IMG/VR virus record: IMGVR_UViG_3300026519_000021
Span: 1 to 43,036 of that record
Source of the DNA: a virus
Length of the DNA: 43,036 bases
Direction: 5' to 3' (one strand)
The position numbers and the translations under genes were made by a program. Shown one piece after another: positions 24,161 to 33,117 of this stretch (the stretch's first letter is position 1; every line of letters begins with the position of its first letter). The notes below the pieces were generated by a model. The model was given only the letters and a program-made list of their open reading frames with translations. It was not told where the DNA came from and made no database searches.

Positions 24161-26574
24161 TATCTAATAACTCCAAGTCTTTTAAACCTAGATATAGTCT
24201 CTTCAACAGTTAGCCCACTGGCATCTGCCTTTGCTTGTAAATCCTTTAACGTAACAAAACCATCTCGGTCAACTAGCTTGTATTTTTGCAACGGTATAAA
24301 TTTAGGTTTGCTTTGTCTTGTTGTTTTCACACCCTCTGCGGACTTAGACCTCAACCTAGGAGGGACAATGATAACACCGCCATTAGCTGTCCTTATCCTT
24401 GCAGGAAAATTACCGTCCTCATAATCAGCTAACGAAGGATATTGCTCACGAAGAAAGTTACCAATAGTAGCATTAAACACCTCATTTTGTTTGGCAGGTG
24501 GAACGCGACCACCCTCGGCAACCGCGTCAAAATTAGACACTAAATCAGCCATCAATCTAACTTGAGACTCCGAAGAATTTATACCATCGCTCATATCAAG
24601 GAAACTAGACATTTTTGTAAGCGGCAGATAATACTCACCCTCTTTGTCTAGCTTAGCGCGCCCTCCATATTCAATTAACTTCCCGACCTTTTGATATAAA
24701 AGCTTTGTAAGATTTTTAAAGTCCTTCATCTCAGACAAGGTAAAAGCACTTGAATTTTCAGCAAGCTCACTTTGGAATTTCAACAATTCCCCAAGCCCCT
24801 TTGCCCTGCTTTTCCTAACATCTTTGCCAAATTCATCGTTTAATATTGAGAATTTAGCATACATACTATTATAAATCTCAGCCCTTTTTTTGTTGCTTAC
24901 GCCTTTACCGCCCGCCTTTATAGCAGCAGCCTCGCTAAGGTTTTTAGCGCCCTTTTCAACGCGTTCCTGCTTGGTCAGCACGATATCACCACTAAAAGAA
25001 TCTAACATGCGCAACTTAATCTGCTTTTCAGCATCCGTTAGCTCGCTGTTGCTCTCAACAATGTTTTTTTCATTTTCAATCTCAGTGTATGTCAATGTGC
25101 CATTGATGTGCTTTTCAAAGATAGCGTCATTAGCCTGATACTCCCGATTTAATGCAGCCTGTTTAACCAGAAGGTCTTTCTGTTTCGCCATGGCATCAAG
25201 CTTTACAGCTACAGAAACCTGCTGCTTTTCAGGTAAGCTTAAAAACTCACGTGTACTTGTGTAATTGCGCATCTCTGTCGATGATAAAGAAGACAAATCA
25301 TCGACAAGACTAGCCACAGCTCCATTACGTATCTTTTCAATATCGCCAACATCAAGCTTGTCAATCAATGTTTCAGAGCGTGTTCTCGAATAAATTGCGC
25401 CAACAGGCTTAGCAACCTCAAACTTACTAATCCACAAATCAGCAAATTCAGCATTAGTCATATCTTCACTTCCGCCGTTATTTACAACAGCCCTTTTACC
25501 AACAGTATCAACAGCCAACCTATCAGGCTCTTTCAGTAACATAATAGCCCCAGATCGACCTTGCTGGTGAGCCAAATACAACTCACTATCAGTAGGTTCA
25601 CGACCTAACGTGTCTTTTAAAAATTCCCTATTTTTATCTGTAAACTTAATAACAGCTTCCATACTTTGAGACGGATCAAACTTGTCTTTTAAGCCAACTT
25701 CTTTTGCCGTGCTGTCTATAAATTGAAATAGCCCGCCCGCGCTGCTTTTTTTATTCTTCGCGCTAGCATCTCCAGAGCTCTCCACCATAGCAAGCTTGCG
25801 ATAATATTTTTCAGATATTCCGCTATTTTTTATCTCATCGGCGTATAGAGCAAACACATCATCATTATATTCCCCTAATGCGTCATTAGCCAAGTTAAGC
25901 CTATCCTGAGGCTTTAATGAAGCAGCATATGCATAAGCAGCTTTCTTATCGTACTCTTTCAATTCCACAGCAGCAACTACAGGGTCTTTGTTCCACTTAG
26001 CACCATTAGCTATTATAGCTTTTCTACCAGCGTCATAGGCTTCTAAATCGCCAGTCTTGGCTAATGAAGCAAGGCTGCTATCAGTAATTCCCATGGCGAC
26101 AACACTATCACGGCTTTGCATCTTCTCTCGCACAAGCGTGTTTAAACTAAACTGGTTTTTTGCCATGAAGTTATTAACCTTTATCTGCGCAAACTCACGC
26201 GCATCATCGGAAAAACCATCAATAATTGGGGCAGAAACATCGCTTAATAACTTAATACTTTCATCTTGAAAATTCTCATAATCATTTCTATCCGCAAACT
26301 CCTGAGATTTATCCAGTGACGCTTGCAATAACGTAGAATCTAATTGAGCCTCAAGCAAAGCATCATTAGTTTTTCTTGCCCTTTCATCTTCTTTGCGCTG
26401 CTTCTCAAGCAAACCACCGCCAAATTGCTCCATACCCTGACCAATGCCCTTTATAACATCGCCAGCTTCATATGCTGCACGAGCCTCAATACCAGCATCA
26501 TAGCCCTGTATAGGTGAAGCTCCACTTGGTGCTGGTCTTCGACCCAGCTTCTCAGCAGTTACAAATTCAACCAT
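24160..26574 (-). CDS. Internal virion protein with lytic transglycosylase domain
   Basis: An 804-residue virion protein with a central SLT-type transglycosylase domain (about residues 255-370). Catalytic Glu is E265 in LAMVESSGD, followed by SSAGGLFQF (278-285) and AHQQGRSGA (335-343), the typical lysozyme-fold motifs of phage cell-wall-opening proteins. The N-terminus (GRRPAPSGASPIQG) and remaining helical regions are like phage internal core proteins. It should make a local gap in peptidoglycan during DNA entry. Its stop overlaps the next gene's ATG by one base, and it lies between gp14-like and giant core genes, so the three form the ejectosome set. Confidence 0.85.
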   Translation of the reverse strand: MVEFVTAEKLGRRPAPSGASPIQGYDAGIEARAAYEAGDVIKGIGQGMEQFGGGLLEKQRKEDERARKTNDALLEAQLDSTLLQASLDKSQEFADRNDYENFQDESIKLLSDVSAPIIDGFSDDAREFAQIKVNNFMAKNQFSLNTLVREKMQSRDSVVAMGITDSSLASLAKTGDLEAYDAGRKAIIANGAKWNKDPVVAAVELKEYDKKAAYAYAASLKPQDRLNLANDALGEYNDDVFALYADEIKNSGISEKYYRKLAMVESSGDASAKNKKSSAGGLFQFIDSTAKEVGLKDKFDPSQSMEAVIKFTDKNREFLKDTLGREPTDSELYLAHQQGRSGAIMLLKEPDRLAVDTVGKRAVVNNGGSEDMTNAEFADLWISKFEVAKPVGAIYSRTRSETLIDKLDVGDIEKIRNGAVASLVDDLSSLSSTEMRNYTSTREFLSLPEKQQVSVAVKLDAMAKQKDLLVKQAALNREYQANDAIFEKHINGTLTYTEIENEKNIVESNSELTDAEKQIKLRMLDSFSGDIVLTKQERVEKGAKNLSEAAAIKAGGKGVSNKKRAEIYNSMYAKFSILNDEFGKDVRKSRAKGLGELLKFQSELAENSSAFTLSEMKDFKNLTKLLYQKVGKLIEYGGRAKLDKEGEYYLPLTKMSSFLDMSDGINSSESQVRLMADLVSNFDAVAEGGRVPPAKQNEVFNATIGNFLREQYPSLADYEDGNFPARIRTANGGVIIVPPRLRSKSAEGVKTTRQSKPKFIPLQKYKLVDRDGFVTLKDLQAKADASGLTVEETISRFKRLGVIR

Positions 26575-26576
26575 GA

Positions 26577-27350
26577 TTAAAACCTCACTGGTTTGCGTGG
26601 GGTAGCGTATAATGACGGATTATATCCACCGCCCATGTCTTCAAAGCCTTTAGGCGAATATTTGTTATACAATGTGCCACCAACAGATGTTGCAAAATCA
26701 GTCACACCCCTAAGCCTAGCAGCAGAAGCCTTAGTGTTTGCAGCAGCCATGCTTCTAGCACCATCATACTCAGCAAGCAACGAGCCTTGCCCCAACGACT
26801 GTGCAGACTTATCTCCCTCAAACAGAGCTAATGATTTACGGTATTGTGTCTCGTAATCCATATCTCCAAGCATTTTAAGTGTTGACTCACTACCTGCCTG
26901 ACCTTGACCAGCAGCCTTAGCTTGTATAGCAGACATCCGAAGTCTGCCTTGACGAGCCTCCTCTTGAGCTATACGTTGAGACCTTGCCTTCTCCTGCCCA
27001 GCCGCAACACGCCCTTGCTCAGCCCTGTATTGTGCCTCAGCCCTTGCAGCCCGCCCCGATGCTTTAAGCGCACCCGCTTGGCGAAGTGATCCAAACAAAC
27101 CAACGCCAGCTCCAGCTAGGGAAGTGGCAAGAGCTACTTGAGCCATCGTTATCCCCGTAGCAGCCGCAGTTCCAGCAGCCGCAGTTCCAGCGGCAGCAGT
27201 TCCAGCAGCCGCAGCCGCAGCCGCAGTTCCAGCAGCCGCAGTTCCAGCGGCAGCAGTTCCAGCAGCCGCAGCCGCAGCCGCAGTTCCAGCGGCAGCAGTT
27301 CCAGCAGTTCCAGCGGCAGCAGCTAATAACGGTATTTCTAATCCTGTCAT
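26577..27350 (-). CDS. T7 gp14-like internal virion protein with Ala/Gly/Thr-rich N-terminus
   Basis: A 257-residue protein. Residues 67-90 (GITMAQVALATSLAGAGVGLFGSL) form a hydrophobic helix. The middle (ARAEAQYRAEQGRVAAGQEKARSQRIAQEEARQGRLRMSAIQAKAAGQGQAGSEST) is the helical region shared by internal virion proteins of the gp14/IVP-B kind, ending in the recurrent Q-A-G-S-x-S motif. T7 gp14 forms the outer-membrane portion of the ejection channel. Residues 8-66 are almost only Ala, Gly and Thr and come from a tandem DNA repeat that is probably recent. The ATG lacks a strong ribosome site and lies directly after the preceding stop. Confidence 0.75.
   Translation of the reverse strand: MTGLEIPLLAAAAGTAGTAAAGTAAAAAAAGTAAAGTAAAGTAAAAAAAGTAAAGTAAAGTAAATGITMAQVALATSLAGAGVGLFGSLRQAGALKASGRAARAEAQYRAEQGRVAAGQEKARSQRIAQEEARQGRLRMSAIQAKAAGQGQAGSESTLKMLGDMDYETQYRKSLALFEGDKSAQSLGQGSLLAEYDGARSMAAANTKASAARLRGVTDFATSVGGTLYNKYSPKGFEDMGGGYNPSLYATPRKPVRF
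27153..27329 (-). repeat. Nested GC-rich tandem repeat coding an Ala/Gly/Thr tract
   Basis: Units of the type GCAGCCGCAGTTCCAGC on the + strand recur with short (12-15 bp) steps inside a longer ~57-bp period. This gives repeats of GTAAAGTAAAGTAAAAAAA in the protein, present about three times. It is the most GC-rich and most simple stretch of an otherwise AT-rich genome. All reading frames stay open across it, so only the frame continuous with the gp14-like body is taken as real. Confidence 0.85.
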
Positions 27351-27725
27351 TTAAAGACAACTCCTCTTATATATCCCATCAACATGACGAAAACCTAACC
27401 GCTTAAGAAACCTTGCAGCATTTGGCATGTTAATATCTGGTGTAGCATAAACATCGCATTTCATATTATCAATGGTCTTCATAAACACCCTTGTAGCACG
27501 CCATATAGTTATATCAGGAACTATAATACCATCTTTTATATCAGAAAACACGGTAAAAAAATTACCATCATATCGAACACCTGCTATAGCAACCAAATCA
27601 TCGCCCAAGAAAAATGACATCCCCTTTATCGTGACAAAAACAGGCGCGCCACCGTAAAAGTTCTTGTAATTTTCAAAAGATAAAGGGCGATAACTAACAC
27701 CTCCATCACCTGTCATTTGTTTCAT
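27351..27725 (-). CDS. GNAT-fold virion protein (T7 gp13-like position)
   Basis: A 124-residue protein starting at the ATG at 27725, which has GGAG 9 nt upstream; a TTG at 27743 is an inferior alternative. The sequence FFLGDDLVAIAGVRYDG and the C-terminal NAARFLKRLGFRHVDG follow the GNAT N-acetyltransferase pattern (central strands, then helix and beta-bulge). The acetyl-CoA pyrophosphate loop R/Q-x-x-G-x-A is not evident, so it may be a structural relic. T7 gp13 and relatives occupy this place (between tail tube B and gp14) and show similar GNAT-like sequence. It overlaps the tail tube B gene by 20 nt. Confidence 0.65.
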   Translation of the reverse strand: MKQMTGDGGVSYRPLSFENYKNFYGGAPVFVTIKGMSFFLGDDLVAIAGVRYDGNFFTVFSDIKDGIIVPDITIWRATRVFMKTIDNMKCDVYATPDINMPNAARFLKRLGFRHVDGIYKRSCL

Positions 27726-30408
27726 TTGCAACAACTCCAGCAATACATGCTAATATAGTACAAGGTCTTGGGGACTTAACCTCCAAGCATATCCTAGGAT
27801 CAGTGTCGTATTCACCGCCAAAATCAAACATCTCTTCATCATACGTTTCATAAAGATTTGAATCAGCAACAATAGAGCCACCTTCAACATCAGGCAAGTC
27901 ATACATGTCTGTAAAGTCTTGCCCATATTTTAGCGCAGACTTCAACGTGTTCTTTAAAGTAAAGCCAATATTTATTATATTCTTTTTTTGCAACAACAAA
28001 GTCCCCATTCTTGACTGTAACAATAGCTTGGCACTCTTATATTGAGCCGTATAAGGTAAACCAACAACAGCATTACTTACAGCTGTAAACAACGTTATTT
28101 GCCCACCAGAAACAGTATATGTCTGTTGAACACCAGTACTATCATCGGGACTAAGGTCAACACCATCCCCCCAAACAACAACATCCTTGCCCTCTAAATG
28201 ACTTAAACCCGTTATGGTAGATGTAGGGCTTCCTTGATAAACAGTAAAGCTATCAGCCTGCTTGTTTAAATTTCCACCTTGACATTCCGCTTCCTGCGCC
28301 CACTTCTCAAGATAACGAACAGTGTTGCCGCCAACCGTCCTCGCAACAGAATAATAAACAGCGTCCTCACTGTCGCCTGGTAAAATAACTACGTCCTCAA
28401 CACTGCCGTCAGTAGAATAAGAAAACCACCCTTTAACGTCCTCTAATTCGTCAAGAACCAATATCATTACCGTGCCGTCACCGAGAACTACATGCACCCT
28501 TGTGTCAGGTTGTCGCTGTATCGCAATACGAACAACGCCAGAGAGCAAAAACTCAGGTATTATCTTCGATAAATCATCAGGCTTATAATCATCTGCCTCA
28601 ACCTTATAACTCGACTGGAACAACCTGATACCAGACTTCTGCACAAAAAGACCAGCACCATCATACTCAACAGCGGAAACACTAGAAGAACCTTGATTAG
28701 ATGGTGATTTTATATTAGAGTTACTTAACGTAACAGCCTCATCATATGAATTAGACATAGCGAACCACTCATGGCTCTTTGTTCCAAACATTAAGCGTTT
28801 CAACGAAAGCATCCATTTAACAACTCTAGCACCCTTAGGGATGTTTTTAGTGAACGCAGCCGCATTACCCTCAACAGTACCATCATAATCCTCGTACGCA
28901 TCAGACGCGGAAAAATACAACTTACCATTTCCGCCATGAGTCAACCGACCATCATGCAGCACAAGAGCGGTTGGGAAACCTTCAGTAACAGACCACGCCC
29001 CCGCGCTCCAATCGCTAGAAGCAGTGGTTTGCCCCAAATCCTGCAACACCATTGCACTAACGATTTTCTCACCAGTATAACCCGTAATACGGACAATACC
29101 GCTAATTGACCCACTGCTATACGTAAACGAGCATTCAGCAGAGCCAGACGTGTAATCACCAGTGTCGATACCTATGCGGTAATACACAATTTGATTGTCT
29201 AAACCACCATCAACGGTTGACGATATATTTGAGATGTATGTAGCGTAATCAGTCCAAGCACCCTCATCACCAATTGATTGCTGTATTGTGACAGTTCCAG
29301 CCCACGTTCCAGATATAACAAAACTAAACCTGCGCCCCTCACCAACACCGCTTACTCTTATGGAATCACTCCATTGACCAGCTCCATTAGCACTAACCTC
29401 AACCTTTTGACCGATTGAATGTATCCTGTATAATTGACCAACACTATCAGATGTAAATAAATTTTGTGACGATGTAAGCGTTATATCGCCACTTAACGCG
29501 CTAGGAGTTAAAGTTGTTCCTGTTGTGTTTATAATATTGAATGGCCCATTATTAGGCTCAAAATCAACAAGAGACCATGACCGCTGGTCATACCTAATTA
29601 TTTTTTTTTCCTGATACCCTCGACAAGCAATATAAATAACATCTCCAGACTGATCGTATCTTAGATTGCCTAAATCAGCTTCAAGCCAAGGAGAGTTAAC
29701 AACTACATCACCGCTAGACTCAATTACACAACTATCAACAAGTGATGCGTATTTCTTATTAGCACTAAACTGAATATGAAAATCACCAGTAGGAGTTATC
29801 TCAAGAGAATGCTCGCCCTTGCCCAATATTCGCTGATAAACATACTCACCGCCGCCAACAGACGAGCCTATATCCAAAACAACCTCGCCTCGCTCAATAA
29901 TAATCCTTATACCATGCGCAACATTTTGATCCAATGGGGCAACAGATACTAATTGATAAGCCCTAGCCTCGCTATACAATGAACCAACCAAAGATAAATA
30001 ACCGCCAGTATCCCATGACGATGTAGCACCAGCATCATCAGCACTAGTCCAGCCAGAAATACTAGATGAGAAGTCGCCATTCGTGACAGATGAAGACACA
30101 GAAGATCTAGAAATCAGGGAGTCCGACACCAACACACGAAAATTTTGATCCGTAACCTCTATAAGAGCAACATCATCAGTGTCTTGGTCATCATAAACAA
30201 AACCAATATGAAATGGCTTGTTATTATTATATACCTGATTAACATATTGAGTGCCTGGACGAAGCATCAAAACACCCAAGACGCGAGTAATAAAATTGTT
30301 CTGCAATACAGCAGATAGTGAAATGCGCTCAATATCCTGCCTAGCAAGACCAAGGTCAGAGACTAAGCCACGATTAAAATTGAGAAAAATGCTGAGCTGT
30401 TTTATCAT
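27706..30408 (-). CDS. Tail tubular protein B / nozzle (T7 gp12-like)
   Basis: A 900-residue protein. The N-terminal FNRGLVSDLGLARQDIERIS, followed by NNFITRVLGVLMLRPGTQYV, is the signature start of podovirus nozzle proteins, which read N-G-(L/V)-x-S...x-N...RPGT. The rest is beta-rich (WD-like strands, Ser/Gly/Asp-rich loops), with VKWMLSLKRLMFGTKSHEWF typical of the gp12 fold. Six copies should form the tail nozzle below the gp11-like ring. A carbohydrate-binding-module-like insertion is possible at about residues 105-230 (SSSISGWTSADDAG...). It lies 3 nt from the tail tube A gene. Confidence 0.85.
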   Translation of the reverse strand: MIKQLSIFLNFNRGLVSDLGLARQDIERISLSAVLQNNFITRVLGVLMLRPGTQYVNQVYNNNKPFHIGFVYDDQDTDDVALIEVTDQNFRVLVSDSLISRSSVSSSVTNGDFSSSISGWTSADDAGATSSWDTGGYLSLVGSLYSEARAYQLVSVAPLDQNVAHGIRIIIERGEVVLDIGSSVGGGEYVYQRILGKGEHSLEITPTGDFHIQFSANKKYASLVDSCVIESSGDVVVNSPWLEADLGNLRYDQSGDVIYIACRGYQEKKIIRYDQRSWSLVDFEPNNGPFNIINTTGTTLTPSALSGDITLTSSQNLFTSDSVGQLYRIHSIGQKVEVSANGAGQWSDSIRVSGVGEGRRFSFVISGTWAGTVTIQQSIGDEGAWTDYATYISNISSTVDGGLDNQIVYYRIGIDTGDYTSGSAECSFTYSSGSISGIVRITGYTGEKIVSAMVLQDLGQTTASSDWSAGAWSVTEGFPTALVLHDGRLTHGGNGKLYFSASDAYEDYDGTVEGNAAAFTKNIPKGARVVKWMLSLKRLMFGTKSHEWFAMSNSYDEAVTLSNSNIKSPSNQGSSSVSAVEYDGAGLFVQKSGIRLFQSSYKVEADDYKPDDLSKIIPEFLLSGVVRIAIQRQPDTRVHVVLGDGTVMILVLDELEDVKGWFSYSTDGSVEDVVILPGDSEDAVYYSVARTVGGNTVRYLEKWAQEAECQGGNLNKQADSFTVYQGSPTSTITGLSHLEGKDVVVWGDGVDLSPDDSTGVQQTYTVSGGQITLFTAVSNAVVGLPYTAQYKSAKLLLQSRMGTLLLQKKNIINIGFTLKNTLKSALKYGQDFTDMYDLPDVEGGSIVADSNLYETYDEEMFDFGGEYDTDPRICLEVKSPRPCTILACIAGVVANETNDR

Positions 30409-30411
30409 TCA

Positions 30412-31056
30412 CTAAACCAAACCACCCGTTGACCTTATATCACCACGCCCGCTGCTGCCTCGACGAGAAAGCACCCAAGAGCTTAACGGCGGACGCCTAG
30501 AGGGCTGGTTCATTTGATCTATAGACTTAGCCTCACGCTTAGCCCTTTCAGAGTCTACGCGCAATTGTTCGGTTAGTGAATCACTCCCAGTGATAGCACG
30601 GCAAGCCCTGTAAGCTAGTTCACACTCCGCATAATTAACCAGACTTTGTGCCCACATAGACACATCGCCGCCAAAAGCATCATCATCAGATACATAACGC
30701 ACATATATAGTATCTAAATCACAAACCCAAACATCAGCCTCATCTTCATACCTCATAAGCGGCGGAGTCATATTCTCACTACCAGATAAACCGACAGTCC
30801 TAACCCAATCGCTTGGCTTTGTATGAACACGACTATAACCTCCAAAATCAGACGTGTCATAGCTTGGGTCATACGTAGACTCAATAGCCCTAACAGCACT
30901 GTTCCATTGCCCTGTCTCAAGCAACCTGCGAACAAAACCACCATCCCATATAGCATCTAATGCCTTACGAGATGGTCTGTTCTCGCTTAGAGAGCTAAGT
31001 TTCCTCGAACCCAACATAGTAAGCGCGCTATTATATATCGAGAGCTTATCAGGCAT
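30412..31056 (-). CDS. Tail tubular protein A / head-tail adaptor (T7 gp11-like)
   Basis: A 214-residue adaptor. It starts MPDKLSIYNSALTMLGSRKL, the conserved I-Y-N-x-A-L-x-x-L-G motif of gp11-like proteins. The centre contains ALDAIWDGGFVRRLLETGQWNSA, followed by HTKPSDWVRTVGL and IYVRYVSDD, all family features. A helical C-terminal part with ANYAECELAYRACR-type sequence and a basic, disordered tail follow. Twelve copies are expected to join the portal to the nozzle. The adjacent gene order (A then B) is the T7 order. Confidence 0.85.
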   Translation of the reverse strand: MPDKLSIYNSALTMLGSRKLSSLSENRPSRKALDAIWDGGFVRRLLETGQWNSAVRAIESTYDPSYDTSDFGGYSRVHTKPSDWVRTVGLSGSENMTPPLMRYEDEADVWVCDLDTIYVRYVSDDDAFGGDVSMWAQSLVNYAECELAYRACRAITGSDSLTEQLRVDSERAKREAKSIDQMNQPSRRPPLSSWVLSRRGSSGRGDIRSTGGLV

Positions 31057-31058
31057 GA

Positions 31059-31592
31059 TTACATACTCAACGCCAACAAGTGATCCTCAAGTTCACTCTG
31101 AGCCTCGGACTTAGTTTTTATACCATACTTCACAGCCCTGCCATCAGGAGCGATAACACTCCATGTCGCGCCCTGTTTGCGAACAGAATACCCCTGATTC
31201 GAAAGGTCTTCATCTTTATTAGCCTCATCATCTTCAGCCTTAGCATCATCATCGCCTCCAGACTCATCAGAAACTTTCTTTGATTTAGTTTTACCAACCT
31301 TCTTAGATGAAAAGTCAATATATTGAAGCTCCTTTACAATGGCATGAGTAGCACCAGCATCAAGGATCATCCCCTTGAAATAATAGCTAGTGCTGTCATT
31401 TAAAATCTCAATTTCCGCGAACTGACCGCCGCGAGCAAGCACGCCGCCAGACAATGAATAAAAATCAGAACTAGTTAAATCCTTGCGCGTAACGTCATCA
31501 TCAACAATAGCTTGAAAAACAACCTTGCCAGCCGTGCGTGATATTTCTTTCAACCTGTTAAAAGGCAAGCGTTTATTACCAGACTTAGACAT
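31059..31592 (-). CDS. Hypothetical virion-region protein with acidic linker
   Basis: A 177-residue protein between the capsid/decoration genes and tail tube A. Residues 1-95 look like one beta-rich domain (GGVLARGGQFAEIEILND, SYYFKGMILDAGATHAIVKE). A highly acidic linker follows at about 107-132 (DESGGDDDAKAEDDEANKDED). The last 45 residues form a second small domain (GYSVRKQGATWSVIAPDGRAV). Position suggests a head-completion or decoration role. No family recognised. AGGAGATTATTAAT precedes the ATG; it is the first gene after the terminator at 31638-31675, so a promoter is expected between 31593 and 31637. Confidence 0.6.
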   Translation of the reverse strand: MSKSGNKRLPFNRLKEISRTAGKVVFQAIVDDDVTRKDLTSSDFYSLSGGVLARGGQFAEIEILNDSTSYYFKGMILDAGATHAIVKELQYIDFSSKKVGKTKSKKVSDESGGDDDAKAEDDEANKDEDLSNQGYSVRKQGATWSVIAPDGRAVKYGIKTKSEAQSELEDHLLALSM

Positions 31593-31637
31593 ATTAATAA
31601 TCTCCTAATATATGTTTAGATACCAATAGTGTTGCAT

Positions 31638-31675
31638 AAAAAAAAACACCTGTCCAATAAAAAACTGGGCAGGTG
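31638..31675 (-). terminator. Intrinsic terminator after the capsid/decoration genes
   Basis: Nine-bp stem CACCTGTCC (31647-31655) with GGGCAGGTG (31667-31675), one G-T wobble, 11-nt A-rich loop. On the minus strand it is followed by nine T residues (31638-31646). It ends transcripts coming from the capsid and the small decoration gene. Confidence 0.85.
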
Positions 31676-31703
31676 CAATAATCGACTAGCTAAGTGAGGA
31701 GGA

Positions 31704-31994
31704 TTAGTCGGAATTTGTAGTAGACCCAATAGTCGCTGCGTCCTGTAAGTCAACAGCACCTGGTGATGTAGAACTAACAGAAATAACATTCATTATTGAA
31801 GTCACATTCAAGTTTGTGTCCTGGTAAATAACAACATCATCAACCTTCATACTTAAATCTCCGCCATTAGATATAAAACCAGAAACCTGAACTGTGGAAG
31901 CTGGATCAGTCCCCTTAAGCATCCATAACGTAGGGTTCTGACCCGATATAGAAGCACAAAGAGGGGCAGGGGGTGTCTTCGTAGAATAAGCCAT
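31704..31994 (-). CDS. Small head decoration-type structural protein
   Basis: A 96-residue protein, MAYSTKTPPAPLCASISG..., with TDPASTVQVSGFISNGGDLSMKVDDVVIYQDT and an ending in DLQDAATIGSTTNSD. This arrangement (x-S-x-x-P-P-x-L then D-A-A-x-T-V...G-Y-F-x-(N/D)-G-G-x-L-G-M-K-V-G-D) is common in small phage proteins encoded directly after the capsid gene, and is likely a capsid-decorating or head-fibre-base protein. AAAGGAAATAAG precedes the ATG. The strong ribosome site and tight position after the capsid gene fit an abundant product. Confidence 0.7.
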   Translation of the reverse strand: MAYSTKTPPAPLCASISGQNPTLWMLKGTDPASTVQVSGFISNGGDLSMKVDDVVIYQDTNLNVTSIMNVISVSSTSPGAVDLQDAATIGSTTNSD

Positions 31995-32018
31995 AATCTT
32001 ATTTCCTTTCTATTAAAA

Positions 32019-32891
32019 TTAAACAGTCACAGCGGAAGCTGTATTACCAACAAACTTAAGTTTTTGAACACCAGCATTTTGCAACAATTTAGCACCTGAA
32101 AATGCAGAACAACGAATAAATGAATAATCATTTTCTTCGTTATAGCCTATTGCAGTTTTAAATGTCTCGTTGTCAATAGCATGACCAATGGACGACTTAT
32201 GATACAAGAAACATGTTTCGCTTGCTGTAGCATGACCAGGAACACCAGTATTATTAAATATATTAATACCATTCCACTTGTACATCATCTTAGATGAACG
32301 AACTCCGTCATCCCATTTGCGCATAGAAACATAATCCGCATTAGAAAATACATCGCTTTCTAGACATGCCTGAAGAAACGCATGAGAAACTGCCGCGTAA
32401 ACCTCACCATCATCAGTAGGCACATTGTTTTGAGCCATGATAGTAAGACCATCAGTTAAAAGCTTGATAGCATCAGTTGTTGGCGTAGCTGTTGGACCAG
32501 TAGTCGCAGAATCAAGAGCAGACATAATCTGATCCTCAACTTTGCGATTAATAACCTCGTACGCAGTCGTGTACATATCTTCCCTGCCCTGGTATTGGCT
32601 TTCAAAGATATTAAAACCTGTCTTCTTAGGAAGATCATGCCACTCTGTCATTGTAAGAGTAACCTGATTTTGGTTCATAGAACGACCGATTAGGTTAGCA
32701 TCAAGACCACGAGTCTGCGCTTGAGCGCCCCCACTGTCAGTGACTAAAAACACATGCGAACTGCCTTGTTTTTGGGTTTTTGTGGTCACTGTACTTCTTA
32801 GCGCGGAATCACCACGCTCGTAACCTTTGATAAATTCATTGGAATATTGTACTAAAGGTGCATTTATTGCGCCAGTAATTGTCTGTGTCAT
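32019..32891 (-). CDS. Major capsid protein
   Basis: A 290-residue coat protein, expected to adopt the HK97 fold. Features: N-terminal arm (APLVQYSNEFIKGYERGDSALRS), E-loop-like TKTQKQGSSHVFLVTDSGG, spine helix (YTTAYEVINRKVEDQIMSALDSA) and P-domain region (NNVPTDDGEVYAAVSHAFLQACLESDVFS), ending in a beta-rich A-domain (KLKFVGNTASAVTV). The gene has the strongest ribosome site of the window (TAAGGAGGT, 9 nt before the ATG) and its own terminator downstream, consistent with high expression. It follows the scaffold gene after a 226-bp regulatory gap and precedes the decoration gene. Confidence 0.85.
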   Translation of the reverse strand: MTQTITGAINAPLVQYSNEFIKGYERGDSALRSTVTTKTQKQGSSHVFLVTDSGGAQAQTRGLDANLIGRSMNQNQVTLTMTEWHDLPKKTGFNIFESQYQGREDMYTTAYEVINRKVEDQIMSALDSATTGPTATPTTDAIKLLTDGLTIMAQNNVPTDDGEVYAAVSHAFLQACLESDVFSNADYVSMRKWDDGVRSSKMMYKWNGINIFNNTGVPGHATASETCFLYHKSSIGHAIDNETFKTAIGYNEENDYSFIRCSAFSGAKLLQNAGVQKLKFVGNTASAVTV

Positions 32892-32942
32892 AACAAGACC
32901 TCCTTATATTGGCTGATTAAAAAAACAATCATCGCTAATATA

Positions 32943-33068
32943 GGTTGTCCTTGCAACGGAATGTGACTCGCGGTTGTCTCATAAAAGAGGGCGCAAACCA
33001 TATAACCATAAGGGGCTATAAACAGATGTATTACAAAAAAACAATCAGGGCTTCTTGCGAAGGTTGTC
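32943..33068 (-). promoter_or_regulatory. Capsid upstream region with three GGTTGTC boxes
   Basis: The 226-bp gap before the capsid gene holds three copies of GGTTGTC in the same orientation (32943-32949, 32972-32978, 33062-33068); the second and third extend to GGTTGTCT(C/G)AT. The outermost lies in the loop of the scaffold terminator. No textbook -35/-10 pair is evident, so the boxes might mark a phage-regulated capsid promoter. This is inference from position only. Confidence 0.35.
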
Positions 33069-33077
33069 TGATTGTTT
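33039..33077 (-). terminator. Intrinsic terminator between scaffold and capsid genes
   Basis: Ten-bp perfect stem AAACAATCAG (33039-33048) with CTGATTGTTT (33068-33077), and an inner CTTC/GAAG stem in the loop (33051-33062). On the minus strand the stem runs into seven T residues. It lies 40 nt after the scaffold stop and implies that the capsid is transcribed mainly from its own promoter. Confidence 0.8.
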
Positions 33078-33117
33078 CGATTGTTACATAAAAAATACGG
33101 TATGTCAATACCTTATT

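Noticed and set aside
27064-27360. Cys/Trp-rich and Ser/Arg-rich frames across the GC-rich repeat at 27138-27360
   Set aside because: They are frame-shifted readings of the Ala/Gly/Thr repeat; only the frame continuing into the gp14-like body makes sense.
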